Assembly (NCBI RefSeq): GCF_000002985.6
Contig: NC_003281.10
Coordinates: forward strand, 13,144,001 to 13,208,000
Origin: Caenorhabditis elegans
Lineage: Eukaryota; Nematoda; Chromadorea; Rhabditida; Rhabditidae
Length of the DNA: 64,000 nucleotides
Direction of reading: 5' to 3'
Numbering within the stretch: position 1 is the stretch's first letter; each line of letters starts with the position of its first letter. The translations under genes were made by a program, and so were the position numbers. Below the pieces are notes generated by a model. The model ran no database searches. It was given only the letters and a program-made list of their open reading frames with translations, and had not been told where the DNA came from. Shown piece after piece: positions 24,901 to 36,333 of this stretch.

Positions 24901-25511
24901 ATCCTCGAGCAACTTCTGGCACAACGCATAAGCATCGTAAATCTTCTCCGTCAGCAGAAACTGTGCGAACCTTCGGAAGTTGCGAGATGAATCCGGGTCC
25001 ATACGAACTTTAACGACATGCTTTTCTTGTTGTATGTAATAGAAAGTATAGAGCGAATAAAGCCCGAAAAGCCGCTCTTTTAAGCTTCTGGGAGTTCCTG
25101 GGCAGACGCATTCCTCCATATATGGCAAGCAATGTACCAGGAGACATTCGTTGAACTGAAAATCGATTTTTTAAAATTATTTTTACAAAAATTAAATATT
25201 TTTGGCCATCTTTCGACCATTTTCAGTCATTTTTAGCCGATTTTTGTGAAATTTTCATTCATTTTTGGCCGATTTAACCTCGATAATCTCCGCACTATTG
25301 TGTCTTCCGGTGAAGAGTCCCACCATTCCGCGATTTTCGAACATGACTTTGTAGTCAAAAAATCTGAAAAAATCGTATAAAAATATTTAATTTTTCGTTT
25401 TTTTACGAACCTGACAGACTCGAATTGCAAATAAGCCCGGAGAAAACTGTTCAGATCATCTCGGATACCTGCGTAGACTGGCGTCAAGCACGACGCACCG
25501 CCTTTCGGCAT
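21935..25511 (-). CDS. snpc-1.2: SNAPc subunit 1 (SNAP43/SNAPC1) homologue
   Basis: Exons are 25511-25411, 25363-25279, 25155-24868, 24406-24013, 23602-23400, 22242-22095 and 22053-21935. All phases match and the sum of 1338 nt gives 445 aa. The first three exons carry the SNAP43 core: FESVRF, then VMFENRGMVGLFTG, then LFGLYSLYTFYYIQQE and a helix ending AIKQVAFISI. This matches the family pattern of a tetratricopeptide-like helical bundle that binds the Myb subunit. Members act in the nucleus at snRNA promoters and, in worms, at piRNA loci. Exon 23602-23400 adds an AT-hook-like KRGRPK between Lys-rich stretches. The C-terminus is acidic. The start follows a TTTTCAG acceptor by seven bases. 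The paralogue number in the symbol is from memory and less certain than the family. Confidence 0.85.
22281..23384. mobile_element. 1.1-kb foldback filling a SNAPc-gene intron
   Basis: The outer arms read AATAATTATTAGAGCGCGCT and its complement, continuing through GCAAAAGCGTAGCAAGC-type text and a TGTTTTGCGTTTCCACTGAAA block. A family F palindrome (22475-23195) forms the inside, with its tip at AAGCCTGAA/TTCAGGCTT near 22800-22840. The intron is 22243-23399, so the foldback occupies all but about 50 bp. Confidence 0.85.
23620..23965. repeat. GACTGAAAATAGTCAAAAATTGGCC tandem/inverted array 1
   Basis: Units of about 30 bp (AAAATGACTGAAAATAGTC, then AAAAATTGGCC) run forward to about 23800 and then in reverse to 23960. 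It fills the intron between SNAPc exons 24406-24013 and 23602-23400. Confidence 0.8.
24410..24850. repeat. GACTGAAAATAGTC-type array 2
   Basis: The same unit as at 23620-23965, again forward and then inverted, filling the intron between SNAPc exons 25155-24868 and 24406-24013. Confidence 0.8.
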
Positions 25512-25917
25512 TTTCTAGCTGAAAATTTGAAAAATTTGTTGATTTTTGTATAAAAAAAACTCAAGAGAAAAGTTTAAACATCGAAAAAATCCCGAATTTT
25601 CTTTTTTTAAACGAAAATTTCACTGAAAACTGACTAAAATGTGGCGAGACCTCAAGAGAAAAGTTGTGGCGAGACCCGCTCCTTGCGAAATGTCATGTCC
25701 CTTTAACTTATCGCGCCAAAAAATGAATTTCAAATTTTTCTCTCTTTTTTAGTCATTTTTAGCCGTTTTTCCCTAATTTTCTTATTTTTTGACGAAAATT
25801 TCACTGAAAACTGACTAAAATACATTTAAAATTGTAACAAAAAACGAATTTCAAATGTTTTTTCTCATTCTTAATGTCATTTTAGCGTTTTTCTTGACTT
25901 TCAAACACAATTCTCAG
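25512..25917. promoter_or_regulatory. Divergent promoter between SNAPc subunit 1 and MFS genes
   Basis: 406 bp separate the two start codons. A direct repeat of about 50 bp around GAAAATTTCACTGAAAACTG occurs near 25610 and 25795. GCGAGACCC followed by ATGTCCCTTTAA at 25668-25710 echoes 9688-9714 upstream of abce-1. Splice-leader acceptors lie at 25519-25520 (minus) and 25912-25917 (plus). Confidence 0.6.
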
Positions 25918-28900
25918 ATGCGGTGGCAAACGATTCGACTAATTTCCATTTATGCTGCACTCTCTGCAATTACCAATTTTCCATCTGGATTTACGAACTC
26001 TTCTGTTAACACAGCTGTCGAGAAGCTTCACAAGTAGGTTTTACGCGTTAAATTTATCTAATTGATGAGTATTTTTCAGATTCATCGCGACTTCTCTTCG
26101 TCAGCCCGGCGTGCCGGACGATGAAAATACGATTGCTCTGTTCCAGGTGGATTTTTGGATTTTTCAGACAAAATTGGGCAAAAAATGACTGACAATAGTC
26201 AAAAATTGGCCAAAAAATTACTAAAAATAGTCAAAAATAGGCCAAAAAAAGACTACGAATTACAGAAATTGGCACGAAATCATTAAAAACGGCAAAAAAT
26301 GACCAACTTTTGTCGGTTTTGGCCATTTTATAGGCGTTTTTTTGCGATTTTGACGGAGAATAGTCGAAAATTGGTCAAAAAATAACTGAAAATAGTCAAA
26401 AATTGGCCAAAAAATGACTGAAAATAGTCAAAAATTGGCCAGAAATTACTGAAAATTTCACCAAAAATTGACCAAAAATGACTGAAAATTTCACAAAAAT
26501 TGGCAAAAAAATGACTGAAAATCGTCAAAAATTGGCCAAAAATGACTGAAAATAGTCAAAAATTGGCTAAAAATGACTAAAAATAGTCAAAAATTGGCCA
26601 AGAAATGACTGAAAATTTCACAAAAATTGGTCAAAAAATGACTGAAAATAGTTAAAAATTGGTCAAAAAATGACTGAAAGTAGTTAAAAATTGGTCAAAA
26701 AACGACTGAAAGTAGTCAAAAATTGGCCAAGAAATCACTGAAAATAGTCAAATTTTAGTCAAAAATAACCGAAATTGGCCAAAATATCCATTTTTTCAGA
26801 AAATTAATAAAATAAATCAATTTATTACAGTCTGCAACTCTAAATTGCTGGTTTGTCGCTCAAATCTTCGGAGCAATAATGACACCAATGATTTCCGATG
26901 GATATGGAAGAAAGTTCGGCTACATCGTCTGCGTCACCACAACAATCTTCGCGACGTTCGTTCAATATTTCTCAATATGCTTCTACATGCCGTGGGGATT
27001 AATTCTCGGACGATCCCTGACAGCTCTTGTATCCCCGCTCGGCGACGCGTGTCTTTTGTTGTACGTCCAAGAAACGTCGCCTCTAGAAATTCGTGGAATG
27101 TCATCATTTTTGTGTGAAATTGGATACGGAACGATGTGTGTTCTCGGAATGGTTCTTGGAATGAAGTCAGTGCTGGGCGAATCGCTGTCACGGCTTCTTC
27201 TTCTTTCGTTGATCCCGCTTTTCTGCTCACTGTGCTTCATCGTTCGGATACCAGAGACTCCAAAGTTTTTGATGATCATGAGGTTGTTATAACAATATTT
27301 AAATTATATTCTAACGAAACATTTAAACATCTTTCAGAAATGACCGCGAAAAAGCCCTGAAATCACTGGAATTCTTCCAAGGAGAGTCATCAGACAACGC
27401 ATATATCATGAGCGAATATCAAGCCGAAAAGATGACTGACAAACTGTCGCAGGATTCTACATTTGTTGATCTACTATCGAAGTGGCACCTCCGACAAGCA
27501 ATGCGTCTGGCACTTGCAACTCTGTCGCTTACTCTCTCCTTCTACCCGATTCTACAATCTTCGACGTATTTCCTGCTGGAATCCGGAGTTTCTGTGTTAG
27601 TTTAGGGGGTTTTTTTTAAATAAATATTTATCGTAATAATTTTTTCCAGTGACATGGCTCAAATCTGCTCAACAATGGCTCAAGTCGTTCTGACGTTGTC
27701 CTCAATCTGTGGAGCATCTATCATTGATCGATTTTCGAGACGGAAGCTGCTCATCACTTTTGGAATTTTATCCAACGTGTTGCTCGTGGCATTCTCATTC
27801 TTCTCTCATCTATCCGCCACAGTAGTCTCACCATATTCGTGGCCCAAATACGCGTGTCTGGCGTCTCTTCTTGCCTACTGCATCTCTTTTGGAATGGTTC
27901 TTGGCCCGTTGTCATGGTTTGTGGCGCCAGAACTTGTCAGTCAACGTCATCGCTGTACAATTTTCTCGGCTTGTTTCGCTATTCACAATCTTCTCATCGC
28001 GCTCACGGATTTCGCTACGATTCCACTTTTCCGTGTACGTTTCTTCAATTGAAGGAGGACTAACGGGTCGGACGATTTTGAACGTATACACCCAAAAAAT
28101 GAGCTGAAATGAACGAATTTCGTAATGAAACTTCTCAAAATTTTTTCAAAATTTTTTTTATGGCGGTTCAAAATTTTGAAAAATTACACTGATTTTAGCT
28201 AAAATATCGAATTTTGCGCACTTTTCCGTGTCACATCTATCCGAAGTTAGCTTTTTTGGAATTATCGTTCTTTATTACATATATTGGTAATTAATCTCAT
28301 TTAATTTCGTCGATTAAAGTACATTTAAAGCCGATAGGTAACCAATTTCGATGATTTTTGGTAATCTATCGGCTTTAAATGTACTTTAATCGACGAAATT
28401 AAATGAGATAAACTACCAATATACGTAATAAAGAACGATAATTCCAAAAAAGTTAACTTCGGATAGATGTGACACGGAAAAGCGGGCAAAATTCGTGATT
28501 TTAGCTAAAATCAGTGTAATTTTTTCAAAAATTTGAACCGCCATAAAAAATTTTGAAAATTTTTTGAGCAGTTTCATTACGAAATTGGTTCATTTGAGCT
28601 TATTTTGGGTCTATACGTTCAAAATCGTCCGAACCGTTAGTCCTCCTTTAAATTTCCTATCTATTAAAAACAAAAAAAATTTTGCAGATCTTCGGCAGCA
28701 TGTGTTTCGTGTTCCTGTTCGTTGTACCGTCGTTCTTCTGTCTCTGCTACATCTACCTGTTCATGCCGGAAACGCTCGGAAAATCCACGTTGGACATCAT
28801 TCACGAGATGATTGATCGTGGACTGCACGGATCGGAGCATCATCTCGTCAATTTGGACACACCAACTCTTCAGATCCGGCCGAGAATGTTCTCGTCGAAC

Positions 28901-28927
28901 TCGGACGGACATCTTCGAATTTACTAA
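25918..28927 (+). CDS. MFS transporter, sugar-transporter (SLC2)-like
   Basis: Exons 25918-26033, 26080-26146, 26831-27282, 27338-27595, 27650-28034 and 28688-28927 sum to 1518 nt (505 aa), normal for a 12-helix MFS carrier. Family signatures in order are DGYGRKFG after helix 2; GRSLTAL leading into YVQETSPLEIRG around helices 4-5; PETPKFL at the start of the central loop; DRFSRRKLL after helix 8; and PETLGKS after helix 12. The C-terminal tail of about 45 residues is hydrophilic. The order matches facilitative hexose-type carriers more than SLC22, but residues that would fix the substrate are not conserved enough to name it. It should sit in a membrane and move a small solute. The start is the ATG directly after a TTCTCAG acceptor. 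It is divergent from the SNAPc gene. Confidence 0.85.
26165..26795. repeat. About 30-bp tandem array in MFS intron 2
   Basis: About twenty units of CAAAAATTGGCCAAAAAATG followed by ACTGAAAATAGT, with some units carrying TTTCACAAAAATTGG instead. Same sequence family as the arrays in the neighbouring SNAPc gene. It fills nearly all of intron 26147-26830. Confidence 0.85.
28053..28651. mobile_element. Foldback element filling MFS intron 5
   Basis: The left end GAAGGAGGACTAACGG and right end CCGTTAGTCCTCCTTTA are complementary. The arms run through AACGTATA, CGTAATGAAACT and ATGGCGGTTCAAA to a tip at about 28340-28370 (AGCCGATAG/CTATCGGCT). The intron is 28035-28687. Confidence 0.85.
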
Positions 28928-30170
28928 ATTTATTAATTTTTTATCCCATCCCTCACCCCTCAGATTAGTTTTTTTGATTGCTGTTTCATGTTGAAACTTA
29001 CTAGCTTTTACTTCTGATTTATCGCTTCTTCCTGTGAATGATATTTTTAAATGCACCCTGAAAATTATACTGATCTCTATTTACTAAATATGAACATTTT
29101 AATATTTTTTCTTGTTCCACAAGTTCGCGAAAATTTGGCATTTAAATTTAAAGGCGCACATTATTTTTCTCTGGGTGGGTCTCGCCACGATCTGGTGTCT
29201 ACTGGCACTAAATTTTACAGATTTGCTAATTTTGAAATCTTAACAGAGAAATCTAAAAAGAACGATTTTTGCGAAAATGTGTGCGCCTTTAAAGAGTACT
29301 GTAGTTTCAAATTTTCCGTAGTTTTTAAATAAAAACTATGAAAAATCGATAAAAAGTCCGCAGCAACAGAAGTTTGAAGTTACAGTAATCTTTAAAGGCG
29401 CACGCCTCTTCTCTTTCAACGCAAATTTGTCGTGTCGAGACCTTCTTTTTTGCTGAAAATATCGCGTCTAGGTAATATTTTTTAAATGAAAAAAGTAACA
29501 AAAACTATAAAATACAATATTGTACCGCAAGTTCGCGAAAATTAGACATTCAGGTTTAAAGGCGCACGCTATTTTTTCGGAGTGGGCCTCGCCACGATCT
29601 CTGCCACAATGGTGGGTACTGGCACCAAATAAAAAAATCTTAAAATCGATTCTTGAGCCAAAAATACGGTAGCTGGTCTCGACGCGACAGTTTTTGTTAA
29701 ATGCAAAATGGTGTGCGCCTTTAAAGAGTACTGTAGTTTCGAACTTTAGTTGCTATTTACGTAATTTGTTTTAATCGATAAAAAAAAAAGAAAAACTATG
29801 AAAAATCAATAAAAAATTCGGCAGCAACGAAAGTTTGAAGTTACAGTAATCTTTAAAGGAGCACACCTCTTTTATTCCCAATATTTCGCCACGTTTTGTT
29901 AAATGCTAAAGGATGTGCGCCTTTGAAGAGTACTGTAATTCCAAAATTTATTTTTGCGGATTTTTAAAAATCGATTTTTCATTGTTTTTCCAAAAAAAAA
30001 GATTTTTTTTAATCAGCAAACATATCTATTTTTAATTAAAAAAAAACGATGGAAATCGATTTTTAAAAATCCGCAAAAATAAAATTTGAAATTACAGTAC
30101 ACCTCAAAGGCGCACACCACATCGCATTCACCACAAATTTGTCGTGTCGAGACCGGGTACCGTATTTTCG
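28928..30170. repeat. MFS 3' flank and family D cluster
   Basis: After the stop, at least three D-type units follow, each with GTGCGCCTTTAAAGAGTACTG, an A/T centre and the inverted AGTAATCTTTAAAGGCGCAC, bounded by GTCGTGTCGAGACC-like ends. They start at about 29105, 29520 and 29870. No gene is visible. Confidence 0.75.
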
Positions 30171-32640
30171 ACACACAAAACCGCAAAAATGTTCGCGTCT
30201 GGCATATATTTCGAACGAACGGAAAATAAATGTTTTCCTCTCAATTCTTCTTTAATTTGACCTTCACGCTCAATTTTTCGTCCATTTCTCTTATTTCCGC
30301 ATGTCTAGTATCTCTTTTTTTTCGCTGGTTTTTTATTGGTTTTTCTTTTTCTCAATTCCTTTTTTTTTGGTAGACAAAAATTTGAATTTATTTGAATATA
30401 TTGTATTAATTTTTTTTCGAGTCCTAGAAATTTGATGTATTTTTCTAGTTTTGTAAATAATTTTTTTTAAAATTAACAATAAAAGAAAACAATTTAGAAT
30501 TTTTTTAATAAATTATAAATCGTGAAAAAAAAATATGAAAAATCGATGTAAATCCCGGAGCAACCAAAGTTTGAAACTACGGTACTCTTCGTGGCGAGAC
30601 CTTTTGGCACAAAAATCGTTAAATTTCGCGGCTGAAAAATAGAGGATTATAATTATTTAATTAAGAAAACAATAAATATCTAAATTTCCTTTTTTTCATT
30701 ATCGGCTTGTGCAATCTTAAATAGCTCTTCTAATTCATCGTTTCTCGCCGATTTCCTTCATTTTTCTCTCTTTTTTTTTCATGCCAGTGTTCTACGATAT
30801 TCTATAATAGATAAGTGTCGGTTTTCACAGAAGATTTGAAAATTAGATAGTAGTTACTGTTGGGAGGGGGACAAAGCGGGGTGAAGGTGAGGTTAATGAG
30901 TAGCAGTCTCACGATGAAGCGAACAGTTTTAACTATGTTCCGTCTGTCTTTTTGTTAAATTTTATTCTAAGAAATGTTTTCGTGTGCACAATTAGCACCA
31001 AACAATGCATCAGATTTTACGCGCAAATTGGAAAAAAAAACGAGGTGAAAACGCGCTTCACGGCTAATTGAAACGCGTTATTAAAAAATAATAATAACAT
31101 TATTCTCTATTCTTTGAAAAATTTATAAAAATCGTTAAAACTAATAGAACTATTTCGAATTTCCGGTTTTGCCGCCAAATACCTAACGAGACCTATGGTT
31201 CAGGGGTGGAGTGGCAGTGGAGCGCGTTTTCACGTCCATTTCAAAAATGACATTTTTCTGCGTCTCCATAATATAGATTTCGAAAACGTTAAACATAACA
31301 GGATAGCATCAGAATAAACAATTAGTTTCTTTTGTTGTTATAAAAGAGGAAAATCCCATTTATAAATATCATAGAAGCCCCCCACTGCTTACGTGATTTT
31401 AGCTATTTTTTATTTTAAATCTGATTTTACACGAACAATTTATTAAAATATCCCTTTTTTTCATTTTTCTAGAACTTTCTAGTCTATTTAATATTTAAGC
31501 TTAGGCAATTCAACAAAATTTTACCAGTAAATTTTACTCAAAAAATTAATCCCTGGGAGCCATTTATTCCATCCTAATTCCAATTTTTCCAAAACGTATT
31601 CTCCCAAAAAAGTGTTCATTTCCAATTTTCCCGCTTGACTTGACGCCGAAATTCTCTTTTTTTTTCGCTGAAGAAAATTGCTGAAAATTTTTTCGAAAAT
31701 ATATTCGGTGTAAGCCCACAACTTTGATGAAATTTTAGTTTAACTTTTTCGAAATTTGTACAAATAATTTCACCAATTTCCACATAAAAATCATTGAGAA
31801 ACAACGGAAAAATTAACGATAAAGACGAAAAATGATTGAAAACATTTGAATTTAGGGTTTTACCGCTAAACACCTAACGAGACCCCTTGGTTCAGGGGCG
31901 GAGCGTTTTTCTGCCCCTCTATAATATTGTAAGTTCTTTTATGTTAAGTTTATTGAAGGCACACCCTGAAAAAACCTTTGGGTCTCTCCACGATCTTTAT
32001 TGTTCTGAGCGCTACGATTGCCAAAAAACTATATGGGAAAAAATAAAATTAGATGTGAAAAGTTTGAAATTAAATGTTTTCAAATTTTAAAATTAGACCG
32101 CCCTACATGGAGCGACTATTCATTTGTTCCCTCTCCCCAACTGCACAAATTTTGTTTTGTTTATAAATTGTCAGTTGCCAGTTAGTCCTTCCGATTTCCC
32201 CGTTTGCCCCCAGCTTTTTCCCGTTTTTAATTTCACAGAGACATGTATATTCTCGACTTGTTTCCTTGGAAATTCCCCCAAAAACCTGGAGACCAACACA
32301 GATTTTTATTGGTTTTTCTTTGATTTTGTTTTAGGCTCCTGGAGATTTTCGGAATAAATATATAATTTTTATCTGACTTGGAACAACTGAAAAAGCTTCC
32401 AAAAAATTGTCTAAAAGTTGAAGAGTGCCGGAAATTTTTGAGCATTTTGTTCGTTGTTCCCCGTCGAATAAAAATTATTTTCAAAAAAAAAGCATATTTT
32501 TTTAAATTTTTTTCCATTTAATTGGCTCATTTTGTATAATAGAATTTTACTAGTTTACCGAGAATTTCCATTTATAATTTTTTAAACAAATCCTTTTTTA
32601 AATTCTTTGTGTCAAAGTGTTTTTTTATATAGAAATATAT
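30171..32640. other. Non-coding stretch, few features
   Basis: Mostly A/T-rich. A GACC-bounded D fragment lies at 30540-30605. Two fragments with TACCTAACGAGACC-type text followed by GGTTCAGGGG lie at about 31165-31215 and 31865-31910 and relate to the centre of family B. A less repetitive G-rich patch is at 30840-30950. No coding exon is supported. Confidence 0.5.
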
Positions 32641-32647
32641 GACGGTA

Positions 32648-32970
32648 ACTCTAAATTCTGAGAATGCGTATTGCACAACATATTTGACGCGCAAAATATC
32701 TCGTAGCGAAAACTACAGTAATCCTTTAAATGACTACTGTAGTGCTTGTGTCGATATACGAGCTCGATTTAAAAAAAAAGAAAGAGAGAAAGCAATACGA
32801 AGAAAAAAAGAAAACAGAATATCACTGTCACAATTCCAAAATAAATTAATTTCAATAATGGAGCCCGTAAATCGACTACAGTAGTCAATTAAAGGATTAC
32901 TGAAGCTTTCGCTACGAGATATTTTGCGCGTCAAATATGTTGCGCAATCCGCATTCTCAGAATTGTGTGT
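32648..32970. mobile_element. Foldback repeat, family A
   Basis: Full copy with both arms and an A/G-rich centre at about 32770-32850. The ends are AAATTCTGAGAATGCG and its complement. Confidence 0.8.
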
Positions 32971-33879
32971 TGCTGTAATAATCTGAAGAAGACTTCTTTT
33001 TTTACAAGAAGTGTGTACTTCTATTGTTCTATATCTCTCTAGCTTCAACCAATCAGTGTCGTTGGCCACGCCCCCTGCTTATCGCTAATTGGACGGCGAA
33101 TTTTTCAGGAGAGCGCGAAATTCAAATTTTGATGAAAATTAACTTTTTGGATTGAAACAAAATTGAATTTTTTAAAACTCTACATTTCACCAGTTTTTTT
33201 TTGTTTTCGAGGAGTTCTCTAATTTTTTCTGACCGGTTAAAAAGTGCGGAAGCAGCAGCAGCAGTCGAATGACGAAAAGAAATAATCGGTCACTCTTTTG
33301 TGGTAAGGAAAAAATTTGGGAAAAGGTGTGAGTCGCCGTCCTATCCCCCGCCAGTCCCGTTAAAAACAACACAGCAATAATCAAATATTTGTTGAGTTCT
33401 CTTATTTTTCACTGCTGCGCTTCTTACCACTCACTTACCCCCACTAGTGACCTATAGATGGCTACTCTTTTTCCCGTTCACTTTATTTCAATTCTTATTA
33501 TTTCACAAGTTTTTGGTCTTATGAATAATATTTTTCAGCTTCAAGAGCTAGAAATGAGAATTATATTCAGGTTTAGAACTATGGAAAAGACCAGTGATCT
33601 TATATGCAATACCAATAAATAGATGCCAATTACCAAAACATATTTGGAAAGTAGCCAAATTTTTACGACGTACCTTGTATGGTACTCTGAAATAACCAAA
33701 CAAAATAGTTTAAAAAAAAACTTTTAAAACATTTGTTTGAAATTTTTATTCACGGTTTAAAAGTGGCACACCATAATTTTGGATTTTTCCTACGAATCTC
33801 ATATTCTGTTCTAAGTATTGTACTATAGTAAGTATTGTACTATTATTCAATCCGAATATAACTTCGCAAAAACTGTGGC
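32971..33879. other. Non-coding stretch with one CCAATCAG-type block
   Basis: ACCAATCAGTGTCGTTGG at about 33048-33065 followed by CCACGCCCCC resembles the repeated blocks at 57240-58150. AGCAGCAGCAGC lies at about 33250. The rest shows nothing I can name. Confidence 0.4.
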
Positions 33880-34385
33880 AGGGGTGAAATTTCCGGCAAA
33901 TCGGTGAACCGGCAAATCGGCAAATCGGAAAACTGCCGGAATGGAAATTCCGGCAAATTGCCGATTTTTCCGAATTTGCCGGAAAAAACGGCAATTGCCG
34001 AAAAAGAAAATTTTCGGCAAATTGTGATTTTGTACTTTTTTTTTGGAAATTTTAGAACTTCTAATGACACGATTCATATGGAATCGTATTGAAATAAATA
34101 AAAATAAATAAACTTCAATTTTAATAGGCAAAATTGCACGCATTCTATGAATTTTCCCACATCTATTTTGAAAAGTAAGCAAATTATATGAAAGTATCTA
34201 AAGAAAACGGAAAAAAAATTACAAAAAGGCACAGTTTTAAGTGTTTCCGTCTTATAAAAAATCCCTCTAAAAACTTCCGTCAAACTGATATCCGGCAAAT
34301 CGGCAATTTGCCGGAATTGAAAATTTCCGGCAATTTTTGCCAATTTGCCAAATTTGCCCAACGCCAATTACCTCCACCCCTTCTT
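33880..34385. mobile_element. Foldback element, CGGCAAAT type (copy 1)
   Basis: The ends carry AGGGGTG and CACCCCT. The arms repeat CGGCAAATCGGCAAAT and TTTCCGGCAAATTGCC. The interior includes GCATTCTATGAATTTTCC and AAACGGAAAAAAAATTAC. Confidence 0.75.
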
Positions 34386-34810
34386 TGAACCTCCCTTCAT
34401 ATTAAATTTATGTCGATTGGATTATATATATATATCTAGATCGAAAAATATCACAACAGTGACGAAGGATTAATGTCAGGGAAAACGAGAAATCGTTTCT
34501 ATTTTTCTATACTTTTTTTCGTTCGGTTTTTGCGGTTGTCTTTTTTTTTTTTAATTTTAAGGTATTCGCTCAAAAACATTAAAATAATTTTTTTGAAAAA
34601 TTATTATTTACAATAGAAAGGTGGTCATATAATTTTGCAAGCCTTTAACTGAAAATTTTGAAAATTCAAAAAATTTTTGAGTTTTTTTTTTTAAATGATA
34701 TCCTCACATTTTGGACTATTATAAATTTTTTCAGACTAAATCCTCACTGCGAAATCGCTTGAATAATATGTTTGAACATTTTTATTTATACATTCACCCT
34801 ACCTTTTCAA

Positions 34811-35226
34811 CCAGGGGTGTTTCCGTTCGGCAAATCGGCAACTTGCCGGTTTGCCGATTTGCCGGAAATTTTCAATTCCGGCATATTGCCGCTTTGCCGA
34901 GTTGCCGGAAATTCTCATTTTTGGGATTTTTATAAGAGGGACTTAAAACTGTGTATTTTTGATTTTTTTTTCCCGTTCTCTTTAGATATTTTCATAGAAT
35001 TTGCTTACTTTTCAAAATTTATGTAGGAACATTTATAGGATGCGTTTAATTTTGCCATTTGAAATTGAAATTCTGAAATTTCCAAAAAAAAAAAGTGCGA
35101 AACCACAATTTGCCGGTTTTCCGGCAAGTTCAGCGGCAATTTCGGCAATTTGCCAATTTGCCGGAAATGTTCAATTCCGGCAATTTGCCGATTTGCCGGA
35201 AAAAATCTTTTACCGCCCACCCCTGC
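34811..35226. mobile_element. Foldback element, CGGCAAAT type (copy 2, inverted)
   Basis: Ends AGGGGTG and CACCCCTG. The interior holds the complements of the copy-1 interior, so the two elements lie in opposite orientation about 425 bp apart. Confidence 0.75.
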
Positions 35227-36073
35227 TTTCAACGTCTCTTTTTACGTCTCATTAGAGAAAAAACAACTCTCTTAAACATATAACATATTTTTCTTTATAT
35301 ACATACAACTAAAAATCCATTCCCGCCACCACTCAAATTCCTTAAGATCCTGAACATTAATAAGCTTCTCCTTTTGTAATTTCAACTAGCTAAATTCATT
35401 CCAAGTAGGACTGGATACATTCTGCCACTCCCGATGAGAAAGTTCATATTTTCTATACATCATTATTGATTCATCCGAAATAATTGTCTTTTTTCGGGTT
35501 CACTATTCACCCTCAATGACAAACCTGAACCTTTTGTTGGAAACTGGCTTCTAGGTTATTTATTTTTTACATTTTTGTTTCTTGGTTATTAAATTCTTGC
35601 AAAGCTTTAATCGTAAGTTCAAAGGAAAATTTTTAAGTACTTTAATAATTTTTGTTATTTATAAATATTTGCACTCAAATATTACATCCTTCTCTTTCTT
35701 TTTTTGAAACGATAATTACCTAAAGGTTGACAATTCCTTTCCGTCAGTTTTTTTCCTCCGATATTTCTATTAGCTAATAGCACACCTGTTTCCTCGATCG
35801 ATTATTTTCTGTTTTGTTGGTGTGCCATCCATTTTTTTTTGAATTACTGTCTGGTTTTTAAACTGTCTATTTCAATGTTTTGAACGTCACTTTTCTATAT
35901 AGCTAAGGCGTAGGCTTAGGCTTTTAGGCAGGCATCCTGTTTTTTTAAAAATAAAATTTAAAAAAAACTCAAAATTCGAGACATTTTTTGAAAACTTGCT
36001 CTCATTTTACAGTCCTATGTACTTTCAAAATTTCGAAAGTGAAAATAAATATTGAGTTGCGTAAATTTACACG
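35227..36073. other. Non-coding stretch
   Basis: No repeat family or exon recognised, except a short TAGGCTTAGG patch at about 35905-35925 that foreshadows the telomere-like tract. Confidence 0.4.
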
Positions 36074-36318
36074 TTAGCTTAGGCTTAGGCTTAGGCTTAG
36101 GCTCAGGCTTAAGTTGAGGCTTAAGCTTAGGCTAAGGCTTAGGCTTAGGGTTAGGCTCAGGCTTAAGTTGAGGCTTAAGCTTAGACTAAGGCTTAGGATT
36201 AGGGTTAGGCTCGTGCTTAGGCCTAAACTTAGGCTTAGTCTTATGCTTATGCTTAGGCTTAAACTTAGTCTTAGGCTGTAACTTAGGCGTAGGCTTAGGC
36301 TTAGGCTCAGTCTATAGG
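36074..36318. repeat. Interstitial telomere-like (TTAGGC)n tract
   Basis: About 245 bp of degenerate TTAGGC, the known C. elegans telomere hexamer, with variants such as TTAAGC, TTAGGG and TTAGTC. A block of about 50 bp with GGCTTAAGTTGAGGCTTAAG is duplicated inside it. It is directly followed by 15 C residues (36319-36333). Confidence 0.85.
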
Positions 36319-36333
36319 CCCCCCCCCCCCCCC
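36319..36333. repeat. Poly-C tract (C15)
   Basis: Fifteen uninterrupted C residues abutting the telomere-like tract. Confidence 0.85.

Noticed and set aside
26165..26795. CRISPR-like array because of 30-bp periodicity
   Set aside because: Units are contiguous with no unique spacers, inside a eukaryotic intron.
27983..28171. Minus-strand frames over MFS exons, and those at 26934-27279
   Set aside because: Shadows of the transporter exons; splice sites and motifs support only the plus strand.
36074..36318. True chromosome end
   Set aside because: Degenerate repeats with ordinary unique DNA and genes on both sides.
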